A model generated the notes under the pieces. The model saw only the letters and a program-made list of their open reading frames with translations, had not been told where the DNA came from and made no database searches. A DNA stretch of 54,932 nt from Eubacteriales Family XIII. Incertae Sedis bacterium (GTDB lineage: Bacteria > Bacillota > Clostridia > Peptostreptococcales > Anaerovoracaceae). Positions 45,795-54,932 of the stretch are shown here, in pieces (the stretch's first letter is position 1; each line of letters opens with the position of its first letter). The stretch covers positions 1-54,932 of the forward strand of contig JAIRPQ010000006.1 of the NCBI GenBank assembly GCA_031256875.1, in the 5' to 3' direction. The position numbers and the translations under genes are program-made.

Positions 45795-48700
45795 ATGAAC
45801 ACGAAGCAACGTACGGGAAATAATATGCACACATGGAAACAAGGCATTGCCAGGACGATTGCATTGGCACTGTCCATAGCTATACTGGCATCGCCGATAC
45901 AGGCAAGCGGAGTCGCAGGCGATAGCGAGGGCGCACCGGAGCCTATCACCAACGGCATCGAAGCACCGCAGGCCGAAGCCGATGGAGACGTGGCAGAATC
46001 TGTCGGTAGCGAGGCGGAACCCGTATTAGATGATGAGCCTACCGGCAGCGCAGTAGCGCCGCAGCAGGATGACGGCACATTAGATATCGAAACCGTGTCC
46101 GCAGGAGCCCTCTACCACGAAGATTTGCCACATGAAGGCCCTGCCAGCGATCTGGGCAGACCTGTGGAAAAAGGGGAGGACTACACCCTTTTCGACAACG
46201 GCGATGGCACGCAGACCGTCGTGGCGTACTTCGGCGAAGTGCGCCACGAGGATTCGGACGGAACCCTAGTTGACTACGACAACGCTGTCGTGGCATCGGA
46301 CGGCGCGGACAGCGCGGAGTACCCGTTCACGAACGCGGAAGGCGACGCGGACGTAAAGCTGCCCGCCGCCCCCAGCGCGGAAACACCTATAGTCGTGGAC
46401 GGCGGTACAGGCACGAAGCCGTTCAAGATGCATCCCATCACGAAAGGCGTATTCTCGCCCATGGTCGGTAGCGAGGGGAACCATCAGGCGACGCTCGTCG
46501 AGGAGAAGGGCGAGGATTTGTACGGAAACCCCAGGACGGTGTCACGCTCCATCGTCTACCCAGCGGGGGCAGGTATCGGGCTTGAATATATCCCGCTGGC
46601 CGACGGCGTCAAAGAGAACATCATACTGCACGAGCGACCCGAATCATCCGACTTCGCCTTCCATATAGAATACAAGGGCACGACGGCGGAAGTGGACACT
46701 GGCGGCGCGATAAGGTTCTACGACAAAAAGAGCGGCGGGCTTGCAGGCACTATAGACCCGCCGACAGTCAGGGACTCCGCAGAAGGCGAAAACGGGAAAG
46801 GCGCAGACGGATACGCCCCTCCGCGCTATACGGTCGAGCAGGGCGCGGACGGGTCATACACCGTGACGCTCGCCATCGACCCGAAATACCTTGCGTCGGA
46901 GGACAGGGCCTACCCCGTTATAGCAGACCCATCATTCAGCTATGCGACCAATCCAGGGGAGATATCATCCACGTACGTGTCGAGCGCGGAGCCGTCCAGA
47001 AACTTCCTCGGCGAAGGGGTGCTGAAGATAGGACACTCCCAGACAGAGGGTACGTTCAGGGCGATACTTACGTCGGCTACTCTAGCCAGCAAGATTAAGT
47101 CTGCAAATATATTGTCCGCAAAGCTCGGCATATATGGTGCAGGCAGCCCCGCTCCGCACACGAACATCTATGTGCGCCGTCTCACCCAGCAGGTTTATAC
47201 GGGGTACGCGGACTGGGCTCACATGCCGTCATACGCATCCGAAAAATACGGCCCGAAAAAACTGACCGGCCCTGATGGGCTGGCTGAATTTGACATCAAG
47301 AAGCTCGTGCAGAAGTGGGCTGACAACATCGGCACGTACCACGGAATGATGCTGATGGCATCGTCCGAGTCGGGGTCCGGAGCTATGGATATATTCTACA
47401 GCGGTAGCGGACCGGCCGGACGCATACCGTATATAACGGCAACGTTCTCCAAGGGCGACGACGTGGGCGATGGGGACAGCGACTCCGCCGTGCCGTCGAT
47501 TCCTGGCTCGGTAGAGCTGGACGAGAGCTATGTGGAGGCAGGAACCGGCAGCGTAGAGGTGTCGTGGGAAGACATCGCCAGCCCGTCGCTCGCGGCTATA
47601 CAGCTCGGCGTCAAGAAGGTCAGCGTGGATGCCGGCGGATATCACCAACTGCTGAGTGAGTTCGCCATAGACTACTTTGAGATACAGAGAGGCAGTCCTG
47701 ATGACCTGGAAGAAGGCTCATACGATCTGTATATAGGCGGTCTGCCCGAAGGCTGCTATGCCGTGTACGTGCGCGGCGTGGCCAGCAATAACAAGAAGGG
47801 AAGGGCCAGAGGTGCGCGGCTGCATATAGACAGGACGCCGCCCACGCTTGACCCCACGCTCGGCATCACGCCAAGCGGCCCACATGACTGGAAGAACGCG
47901 GAGACCATACCCTACATATCATGGAGCGGGTACGGTGACTTACACCCCGAATCGCTGGAGTACGCGATAACCGACGGAACCACGCTGACAGACGAGGACT
48001 TCGACAGCATGGACACGGCAGCGGCATCCGGAGCTGCATCCATCGAAGGCGAGTTCTTAGGCAGCGGCATATGGAAGGTATGGCTGCGCGGCGTGGACCG
48101 CTCCATGAACTACACATATCCTATCGGCGAATGGTACTACTATGACGAAGATGCGCCGACCATAGGCGGCAGGGCATACATACTCCTGGGCAGGGACACC
48201 GACGAGTACAAGGGGTGGATAAGCGGGAACGACCCGACATTCAGGGTAGAGGGTGTGCGCGACCTGCACTCCGGCGTAAACACGTCCAGGATGCTGTACG
48301 CCATGGTGCCATACGGAGCCGCCGAACCCGAGGACGGCTCTCCTCTATACAAAGACGCAGAAAGCGTCTCGTTCGCTGGCGAGAACGCCAGCTTCCGCTT
48401 GGACTATGCTGACAGAGCGATGCCCGCAGGCCGGTACGACGTATACGCCGTGGCCGTGGACAACGCAGGGAACCGCAGCGAAGCGGCGCATATCCCGTAC
48501 CTGCGCCACAGCGCCCCGATGAACGTGGAGATATCCGCTGTTCACGATGAAGCCGACTTCGTACGCGAGCATGGCGTATATGCCGGCTCTAACGTCACCT
48601 TGCAGGTAGAGGCCACGGACTTCAGGTTTAGGTTCGCAGACGCGAGGGTCGAACTGGTGGACAGGTTCGGAGAGGTTGCAAAGACACTGCGTACAGGTGC

Positions 48701-51700
48701 GGTGATAAAGGCGGCGGGTAAGGTTAACATACCGTTCGATACGACCGCCGTCAAGAACGGGCGGTACACGCTTCGGTTCACGGGCACAGACATGATGAAC
48801 AAAGAGAGCCATGCGGAGTTGCCCATATGCATAGACAACGAGATAGGGTTCCCAAGCTCGCTCTCGCTGGCGAAGAAGTACGTGAACACCCCCGAAGCTC
48901 TGCTGAAATGGGATTTTGAAGACGGGCTGCCGATCAACCTGGTGCGCCTCGAATGCGCGGTGTCGCCTGGCGGGGTGTATATACAGGCCGCCGAAGCGGG
49001 AGACAGGAACGGCTTCGGCGAGACGGTCATACCTTTCACGCCCGGGGGCGACGGCGAGTACAAGGCCATCGTGAGGGCAGTCGGCTACGGTAGGGATCCA
49101 GGCATGTTCAGAGAAGACACGGCGGAGCTGCCGTTCGTGCTGGATCGCACCCCGCCACAGGTAGAGATATCCGCCTACCGCGACGGACTGGTATGCGGCA
49201 GTGTGACAGACGAAAACCTGAAAGGGTGGATAGTGTACATAAAGCCGAAAGGCGCACCGCTGTCCGAGCGAAAAGAGCTGGGGCGCGGCACCGAACCCGT
49301 GCCCTTCGGCACTTTCCTGAGCGCGGACATGGACGCACTGCCGGCAGGGTCATATGAGGTGTCAGTAGTAGCGGAAGATCTCGCGGGCAACTCGTCGGAA
49401 GCGTCGTACGATGTGCTGAAGGCGGACATAGGAGACGCGCTCACGGGCACGTCCATTCGCATCAAGGAATTTTATCAGGACGTGAACGCCGTCAACAGGA
49501 AGCAGGCGGGGCTGAACCTCGCGGCAGTGCCGCCGAACACACTGCCGGACGGCGCAGCCGCATGGTATCTCGACGGCGAAAAACGCGCTGATGGGAACTC
49601 CTTCAAAGACGATTTCAACGACGGTGCCAAATACCGCGAGGGTGAAGTCCACAACATATTCGCCGTAGCGGGTATGGGAACCGCGGACGCGGCCATGACG
49701 GGACTGTCGGGCGGCGGAAGGTTTTTCGAGGACAGCTTCGCCGGCGCGAAAGGCTCTGGCTATGACGGCACTGTGGTCACAGGCGGCTGCCTGGCGCTTT
49801 CAGAAGGTGCCGTTTCGGGCAGCGCCACCCTTCTCTCCGCAAACATGGCAGGGTCGTTCTCGTCGTTCCGCCTAGGCGCGCGCAGCGATGGGGCGAGATT
49901 TTTCGTCAGCATCGACGGCGGTGAGTACTCCGAAGCCCAGCCGGACAAAGAGTATAGCGTAACAGGGTTCGGATCTGCCTGCCCTGTAGCGGATTGCATC
50001 AGCGTCAAGGCCGAGCTTTCGGGCGCGGGCGCGCGCGTCGAGTATTTTGAGGTGAGCGGCACGTTCGTCAGGCAGGACAAATTCTACGTCACCTATGTGG
50101 GGCTATACCAACCTGTGAATCTTCGCGCCGCAGGGTCGTCAAATTACAAGCCGGTGGTCACGTGGAACATTCCCTGCAACAGGGAGTTGCCTGACGATGT
50201 GACGTATTCGGTATACAAGGGCAGCGACAGCGGATTCACTCCTAGCGCTGAGAACATGGTCGCAAGCGGTATTTCCGCGCAGCGCTATCAGGACATGCAC
50301 GCTAACGCGGCACCCGCATGGTACAAGGTGAGGGCTGAATACGTGACGGGCGGCACCGAAAAAATCCGCGAGCACAGCCAGGATGCCGCCGCGCTGTGCA
50401 GCAGCGTGTTCAGCATCGCGGACATCAATGGCAGCATCGGGGATGCCCCGAACAGGAGCTATGCGGATTTCAACACGCCTAACGCGAGCATGCGTATAGA
50501 GAAATCATCCGGCAACCTCATGTACGCCAAAACCGACTTTTCGCTGGGCGGCGCGGCGTTCAGCCCGTCTCTCTCCCGCACGTATAACAGCTATGCGGAC
50601 ATCGAGACGGAGTTCGGAAAGGGCTTTGACCACAGTTACAATTACGCTCTGCTAAAAGCGGGCAGCGGGAAATTCGGCAAAGCCGACTATTTCGTCTACA
50701 AGGGCGCGGACGGCAGGCTGAGCCCGCTGCCAAGGAAGGTGAGGGACGGGGCGTATACCCTCTCCGAGCCCACTGACATGCGCCTGACACCCGAAGCGAT
50801 AACCCACGAGCTTTCGTTCAACGAAGGGGTGGGCGGCGGCAGCGCAGGGACGGTGAAGTCGGAATACAGCCTGCGCGTCAGCGATTCCTGCTTCCAGTAT
50901 TTCAACGCCATGGGCGAGATAGTCCTCGAGCGCGACGACAAGGCGAACTTCGTCATATACCAGCGCGACGCGGACAGCGGACTCATACACGGCATCTTGA
51001 ACAACGCGAAGGAAGGGCTGGCGTTCAGGTACGCGGAAGGTTCGGACAAGGTGGCGCGCATAGACATGAAGGACGGCAGCCGGTTCTCGTACTCATACAA
51101 AAACGGCTATCTCGTGTCGCAGAGGCACCACCCCGCCGGCGGCGGCAAGCCTATAGCCTACGAATACGGATACAGCAAGGCCGGCGGCAAGGGCAAGGAA
51201 GGCGCATCCATGTTCAGGAAGCTGTCGCTCGTGAAGGATGCGAAGGGCAATGGATACAGGATTGCATACGATGGAAGGAAGACAGTGCGCGCCGCATACC
51301 CGAGCGGCGAGACGCTGCGCTTCAGATACAGCAGCGGTGCCACCGCGCTTTCAAAAACGAAGGGAAAGCGCACCATATCGAAGGAGCGCACCGAGTTCGA
51401 CGGCGCGGGTCGCGTCACGCGCGAGGTGGCCGCCAACGGGTCGGAGACACTCTATTCGTACAAGAGCGGTTTGCTGACGAAAACGACATCGGAGACATGG
51501 ACGGTGGCGCTGTCGGGCGGCGAGGTGAAGGCAGCGGACGCGCCGATAAAAACCGAAAGCGAGACCAAGTACGACGAGGACGGGAACCCTGTAACGGAGA
51601 CCGACGACGAGGACGACTCGAAAACCACGTATACCTACGATGGTCAAGGGCGCGCGCTTACAGAGCGTACCGTCTCGGACGGCGTAGAAACCACAGTTTT

Positions 51701-54700
51701 CTACGAGTACGTGCCCGTCAAAGGGAAAGACGGGCTAAACCTTGCGGACGAGAAGGTCAAGACGCGCACCATAGTGGGCGGCGAGGCGGAAAGCTCCGAC
51801 TCCGAGACCTTGGACGCATACGGGAACACCATAGCGTCATCCGGCAAGGAAGAAGGCATATATTCATCGGAAGCGTCGAAGTACGACGACCATGGCAATC
51901 TGGTCAGTTCGGTGTCCACGGAAGGCAAGGGCGATCTGGCCGTGTCCGGCACGGAGACGGAGTACGACGCGATGAACCGCGCCGTCAAAGAGACCGCCTA
52001 CGAGGAGGACGGGAAGGGTGCGAGGCATGTGACGTCCACCGTCACGCACGAGCACGACGGGTTCGGGCGCGAGATCCGCACGAGGACGGAATACCCGAAC
52101 GGCGACAGCGAGGAGACTCGCACGTCGTACGATGACAACGGCAGCGCCACTTCTCACACGGACGCAAACGGCATAAGCGTACACACCGAGTACGACTGCA
52201 TGAACAAGGCGGTGTCCGTCCGCACGGTAGGCGGAGGCAGGGACACCACATCCACGGTGCGCGAGTCCTACGAGGATATAGAGATAGACACGCCAGGCGG
52301 CGGCCGCCAGGTCAAGAACGCGCTGAAGACGGTCAGCACAGATCCCGAGGGGAACCGCTCCGTCACGTACGCGGACAATATGGGGCGCACTGTCAGGAGC
52401 GTGTCGTGCGGCATCGTTACCGACACTGCCCACACGCCCGACGGCAAGGCGTTCTTCACCATTTCCAGGCCGGCCGGCGGCGGGGCCGCACACGCTACGG
52501 CGAACGCGTACGATGAGCGCGGCAATACCGTCGCGACAGTCGAGATGCCGAGCATATCGAAGGGCAGGATACTGGTTTCGGGCAGGTCAGTCGTGACGGA
52601 GACTGCCTATGACGACCTCGGAAACGAGATATCGTCTACGGACGGGAACGGGCACACGACACGCTACGAGTACGGCACGGAATCGCGCGACAAGGTAACA
52701 AAAGCGGTATTGCCGGACGGCGCGGCCACGAAGTACAGCTACTCAGACTACGCCACCGAAACCGTGGACGCGAACGGCGGCGTCAGCGTGGCCAGGACCG
52801 ACAGCGCAGGGCGCGAGGTATCAGTGGGAGACTACGGAAAAGGCGGCAGCAAGACCGTGACCTCGTTCTCGTATGACAGCCGCAGCAGGCTTTCCCGCAC
52901 CGCCTACGAAAACGGTGACTACGAGCAGATGTCGTACGACAGCAGGGGCAGGCAGTCGTCCGTGCGATTCTGCCGCGCGGGTGGCTCAGTAGAATCTTCG
53001 AGGGATACGGAATACGACAGCAAGGGCAGGGTGGCCAAGACCACCGACCGCAACGCGTCGGGCATGGTCGTCCGCAGCACCGCGTACGCATACAACGCAT
53101 TCGGGCAGGCAGTGCGTGAGACGGAGACGGACAGCGCCACAGGCACCGTGGCCGTCACGTCATACGCATACGACAGCATGGGGCGCGTGTCGCTCGTGAC
53201 GTACCCGATGGCCGGCCAGGGGGCCGTCAGCGGCGCCGTATTCAGCTACGGCAAATACGGCAGGCTGGCAAGGGTATACGCCGTCATAGGCGGCAGAGAG
53301 ATGCTGCTGCGCAGCTACGCCTACGATGCTTGGGGGCGCGTATTTAAAATCACGGACAGGCTGGACCCTGCGGCGGGAACGGATTCGGATACCCTAGTCA
53401 AGAGCTACACCTACGACGCGTTCGGCCGCGTTGAGCGGATGTCCACTGCCTATGGCTCTGCGCCAGGCGATGAGATAGAGCGGTATGGCTATGCCTACGA
53501 CAAAGGCTCTCAGATAACGGAAGCGACGTTCTTCGTCAGCGGGTCCGGCCTAGGCGAACGGCGCACGTATTCCTACGACAGCGCGGGCAGGCTATCCCGC
53601 TCGGAGCGCTCGGTGGCCGTGCCTACGGGAGCGGCTCTGGATAACGTAACGAAAGGCTACGTGGCTGGGCTGCACCTCGGCACGTCGCAGGCGCTTTCGG
53701 ACGAATGGTCGAAGGGGCTGTTTGGGTATCTCGCTTTGGCGGGCGAGGAATACGTGGCGGTCGAGTCGCGGACATACGGCTACGACAGCGTGGGCAACCG
53801 CGTTTCCGAGGCCGTGGAAAGCGGCGCGGCGAGCTCGCCAGAAAACTTCGGCGCATACGCGCCGTTGCTGGAAGCGATGGGCGTGGGCGCGGGCGAGAAC
53901 GCTACGCACAGGTCGGAATTTGACGGGCTGAACAGGCTCGTGCTGACGGAGTCGGACACGTCCGTAGACGGCAAGTATTCCACTTCGTACAGATATGACG
54001 CGAACGGAAACCAGATATCGGAGAGGACGGCGTCGGCGGGCGGCATCACCGACGTGAAGCGGTCGTACGACGCGGCGAACAGGCTCGTGCGCACGTCGTC
54101 GGCCGCGCAAGGCGGCGCGGCGACGGTCACGGAGAACGCATACAACGGCGGCGGCCAGCGCATAGCCAAGACAGTCTCGCAGGGCGGCGCGCACGAAACG
54201 TCGAACTATTTCTACCAGGGCGGCGCGGTGGCCATGACTTTGGACGGCGGCGGCAGGCTGACGGGCAGGAACATCCTGGGCGCGTCTGGGAGCGTGATAT
54301 CCGCAGAGCGCTTCCAAAGCGGCGAATCCATCGGGCTGTACAGCTACGGCAAGGACAGCCAGGGCAGCACCATGTCCATATACGCGCAGGACGGCAGCCT
54401 GGCGGCGGGCTACCGCTACGGCGACTTCGGACAGACGGAGCGGCTGGAGCCGGCATCGTCGGACGGCGGCGCGGCCGCAGTGTCATTCCCGAACGAAATA
54501 TGCTATACTGGGGGTATGTACGACGAAAGCACGGGCGAATACTACCTGAACGCCAGATACTACGACCCGGAAGCAGGCCGCTTCCTGACGGCGGACACGT
54601 ACAGGGGCGAGGAGACGGATCCGTCCAGCCTGCACCTGTATGCATACTGCGCGAACAACCCGATTAACTTTGTCGACCCGAGCGGACATTGGAAAGTGGG

Positions 54701-54932
54701 TAGGCATATGTCACTAACCAAGGGGATAACAATAAAGCACTTGAAACAGAAACTCAGAATAATAAAGCAAGCAAATGGTGAGACAGATAAAAAAGAATAC
54801 TATATGCCGCCTACTGTTTATAAGGAAAAAAAAGGGAAAACAGCCAATAAGGAAGAATATGCGCGTAGGCGTAGCTGCCATGGATGGGAAAATAGCGAAC
54901 ATATGGAAGTAGTATGGCTGAAAAAAGCAGCA
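45795..54932 (+). CDS. Giant DNRLRE-domain and RHS/YD-repeat protein (WapA-like polymorphic toxin), 3' truncated by window edge
   Basis: ATG 45795 after GAGGAGAACGGT; signal peptide IARTIALALSIAILASPIQA; DNRLRE-like region at ~46.9-47.4 kb; many YD repeats (FSYDSRSRLSRTAYENGDYEQMSYDSRGR); RHS core end GGMYDESTGEYYLNARYYDPEAGRFLTADTYRGEETDPSSLHLYAYCANNPINFVDPSGHW in the same frame (45795 and 54516 are both divisible by 3). No stop before the window end. Confidence 0.9.
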   Translation, partial: MNTKQRTGNNMHTWKQGIARTIALALSIAILASPIQASGVAGDSEGAPEPITNGIEAPQAEADGDVAESVGSEAEPVLDDEPTGSAVAPQQDDGTLDIETVSAGALYHEDLPHEGPASDLGRPVEKGEDYTLFDNGDGTQTVVAYFGEVRHEDSDGTLVDYDNAVVASDGADSAEYPFTNAEGDADVKLPAAPSAETPIVVDGGTGTKPFKMHPITKGVFSPMVGSEGNHQATLVEEKGEDLYGNPRTVSRSIVYPAGAGIGLEYIPLADGVKENIILHERPESSDFAFHIEYKGTTAEVDTGGAIRFYDKKSGGLAGTIDPPTVRDSAEGENGKGADGYAPPRYTVEQGADGSYTVTLAIDPKYLASEDRAYPVIADPSFSYATNPGEISSTYVSSAEPSRNFLGEGVLKIGHSQTEGTFRAILTSATLASKIKSANILSAKLGIYGAGSPAPHTNIYVRRLTQQVYTGYADWAHMPSYASEKYGPKKLTGPDGLAEFDIKKLVQKWADNIGTYHGMMLMASSESGSGAMDIFYSGSGPAGRIPYITATFSKGDDVGDGDSDSAVPSIPGSVELDESYVEAGTGSVEVSWEDIASPSLAAIQLGVKKVSVDAGGYHQLLSEFAIDYFEIQRGSPDDLEEGSYDLYIGGLPEGCYAVYVRGVASNNKKGRARGARLHIDRTPPTLDPTLGITPSGPHDWKNAETIPYISWSGYGDLHPESLEYAITDGTTLTDEDFDSMDTAAASGAASIEGEFLGSGIWKVWLRGVDRSMNYTYPIGEWYYYDEDAPTIGGRAYILLGRDTDEYKGWISGNDPTFRVEGVRDLHSGVNTSRMLYAMVPYGAAEPEDGSPLYKDAESVSFAGENASFRLDYADRAMPAGRYDVYAVAVDNAGNRSEAAHIPYLRHSAPMNVEISAVHDEADFVREHGVYAGSNVTLQVEATDFRFRFADARVELVDRFGEVAKTLRTGAVIKAAGKVNIPFDTTAVKNGRYTLRFTGTDMMNKESHAELPICIDNEIGFPSSLSLAKKYVNTPEALLKWDFEDGLPINLVRLECAVSPGGVYIQAAEAGDRNGFGETVIPFTPGGDGEYKAIVRAVGYGRDPGMFREDTAELPFVLDRTPPQVEISAYRDGLVCGSVTDENLKGWIVYIKPKGAPLSERKELGRGTEPVPFGTFLSADMDALPAGSYEVSVVAEDLAGNSSEASYDVLKADIGDALTGTSIRIKEFYQDVNAVNRKQAGLNLAAVPPNTLPDGAAAWYLDGEKRADGNSFKDDFNDGAKYREGEVHNIFAVAGMGTADAAMTGLSGGGRFFEDSFAGAKGSGYDGTVVTGGCLALSEGAVSGSATLLSANMAGSFSSFRLGARSDGARFFVSIDGGEYSEAQPDKEYSVTGFGSACPVADCISVKAELSGAGARVEYFEVSGTFVRQDKFYVTYVGLYQPVNLRAAGSSNYKPVVTWNIPCNRELPDDVTYSVYKGSDSGFTPSAENMVASGISAQRYQDMHANAAPAWYKVRAEYVTGGTEKIREHSQDAAALCSSVFSIADINGSIGDAPNRSYADFNTPNASMRIEKSSGNLMYAKTDFSLGGAAFSPSLSRTYNSYADIETEFGKGFDHSYNYALLKAGSGKFGKADYFVYKGADGRLSPLPRKVRDGAYTLSEPTDMRLTPEAITHELSFNEGVGGGSAGTVKSEYSLRVSDSCFQYFNAMGEIVLERDDKANFVIYQRDADSGLIHGILNNAKEGLAFRYAEGSDKVARIDMKDGSRFSYSYKNGYLVSQRHHPAGGGKPIAYEYGYSKAGGKGKEGASMFRKLSLVKDAKGNGYRIAYDGRKTVRAAYPSGETLRFRYSSGATALSKTKGKRTISKERTEFDGAGRVTREVAANGSETLYSYKSGLLTKTTSETWTVALSGGEVKAADAPIKTESETKYDEDGNPVTETDDEDDSKTTYTYDGQGRALTERTVSDGVETTVFYEYVPVKGKDGLNLADEKVKTRTIVGGEAESSDSETLDAYGNTIASSGKEEGIYSSEASKYDDHGNLVSSVSTEGKGDLAVSGTETEYDAMNRAVKETAYEEDGKGARHVTSTVTHEHDGFGREIRTRTEYPNGDSEETRTSYDDNGSATSHTDANGISVHTEYDCMNKAVSVRTVGGGRDTTSTVRESYEDIEIDTPGGGRQVKNALKTVSTDPEGNRSVTYADNMGRTVRSVSCGIVTDTAHTPDGKAFFTISRPAGGGAAHATANAYDERGNTVATVEMPSISKGRILVSGRSVVTETAYDDLGNEISSTDGNGHTTRYEYGTESRDKVTKAVLPDGAATKYSYSDYATETVDANGGVSVARTDSAGREVSVGDYGKGGSKTVTSFSYDSRSRLSRTAYENGDYEQMSYDSRGRQSSVRFCRAGGSVESSRDTEYDSKGRVAKTTDRNASGMVVRSTAYAYNAFGQAVRETETDSATGTVAVTSYAYDSMGRVSLVTYPMAGQGAVSGAVFSYGKYGRLARVYAVIGGREMLLRSYAYDAWGRVFKITDRLDPAAGTDSDTLVKSYTYDAFGRVERMSTAYGSAPGDEIERYGYAYDKGSQITEATFFVSGSGLGERRTYSYDSAGRLSRSERSVAVPTGAALDNVTKGYVAGLHLGTSQALSDEWSKGLFGYLALAGEEYVAVESRTYGYDSVGNRVSEAVESGAASSPENFGAYAPLLEAMGVGAGENATHRSEFDGLNRLVLTESDTSVDGKYSTSYRYDANGNQISERTASAGGITDVKRSYDAANRLVRTSSAAQGGAATVTENAYNGGGQRIAKTVSQGGAHETSNYFYQGGAVAMTLDGGGRLTGRNILGASGSVISAERFQSGESIGLYSYGKDSQGSTMSIYAQDGSLAAGYRYGDFGQTERLEPASSDGGAAAVSFPNEICYTGGMYDESTGEYYLNARYYDPEAGRFLTADTYRGEETDPSSLHLYAYCANNPINFVDPSGHWKVGRHMSLTKGITIKHLKQKLRIIKQANGETDKKEYYMPPTVYKEKKGKTANKEEYARRRSCHGWENSEHMEVVWLKKAA

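Noticed and set aside
44408-46078. 556-aa minus-strand ORF spanning the InlB-repeat and RHS genes
   Set aside because: Crosses the junction of two recognised plus-strand genes; Cys/Arg/Pro-rich shadow translation.

Overview
GC-rich window, probably from an anaerobic Firmicutes/Eubacteriales-type genome (inferred from gene families only). It has four parts. (1) Positions 1-14.5 kb: the end of one secreted Fn3 protein, then a ~4445-aa multidomain secreted adhesin-like protein. The adhesin's start codon is preceded by a transcribed (CAAT)11 tract, which looks like a candidate translational phase-variation switch. (2) 14.5-24.9 kb: an antitoxin-like gene with an operator-overlapped promoter, a Fic protein, a ParA-like protein with a degenerate P-loop, ftsE-ftsX-M23 peptidase, recJ, an S41 protease, a DUF4143 AAA ATPase behind three 32-bp direct repeats, and a YerC/TrpR-like regulator on the minus strand. 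(3) 25-42.6 kb: a sugar-catabolic cluster with three UroD-superfamily (methyltransferase-like) proteins, a ribose/galactose-type ABC transporter, an L-fucose isomerase, a mutarotase, a LacI regulator, an FGGY kinase, two dehydrogenases/reductases and GatZ. LacI-type palindromes lie in two of its control regions. (4) 42.6 kb to the end: a surface/toxin cluster with a frameshifted membrane-anchored DUF5050-like protein, an LRR/InlB-repeat protein, and a very long DNRLRE-RHS/YD-repeat (WapA-like) polymorphic toxin. The RHS gene runs off the window edge and is missing from the supplied ORF track. The strongest leads are the CAAT switch, the RHS toxin with its AT-rich tip, the UroD/sugar cluster, the T7 frameshift, the 32-bp operator-like repeats and the 18-bp repeat small ORF. 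No RNA genes, CRISPR arrays or transposases were recognised. All calls come from reading the sequence; no searches were run.
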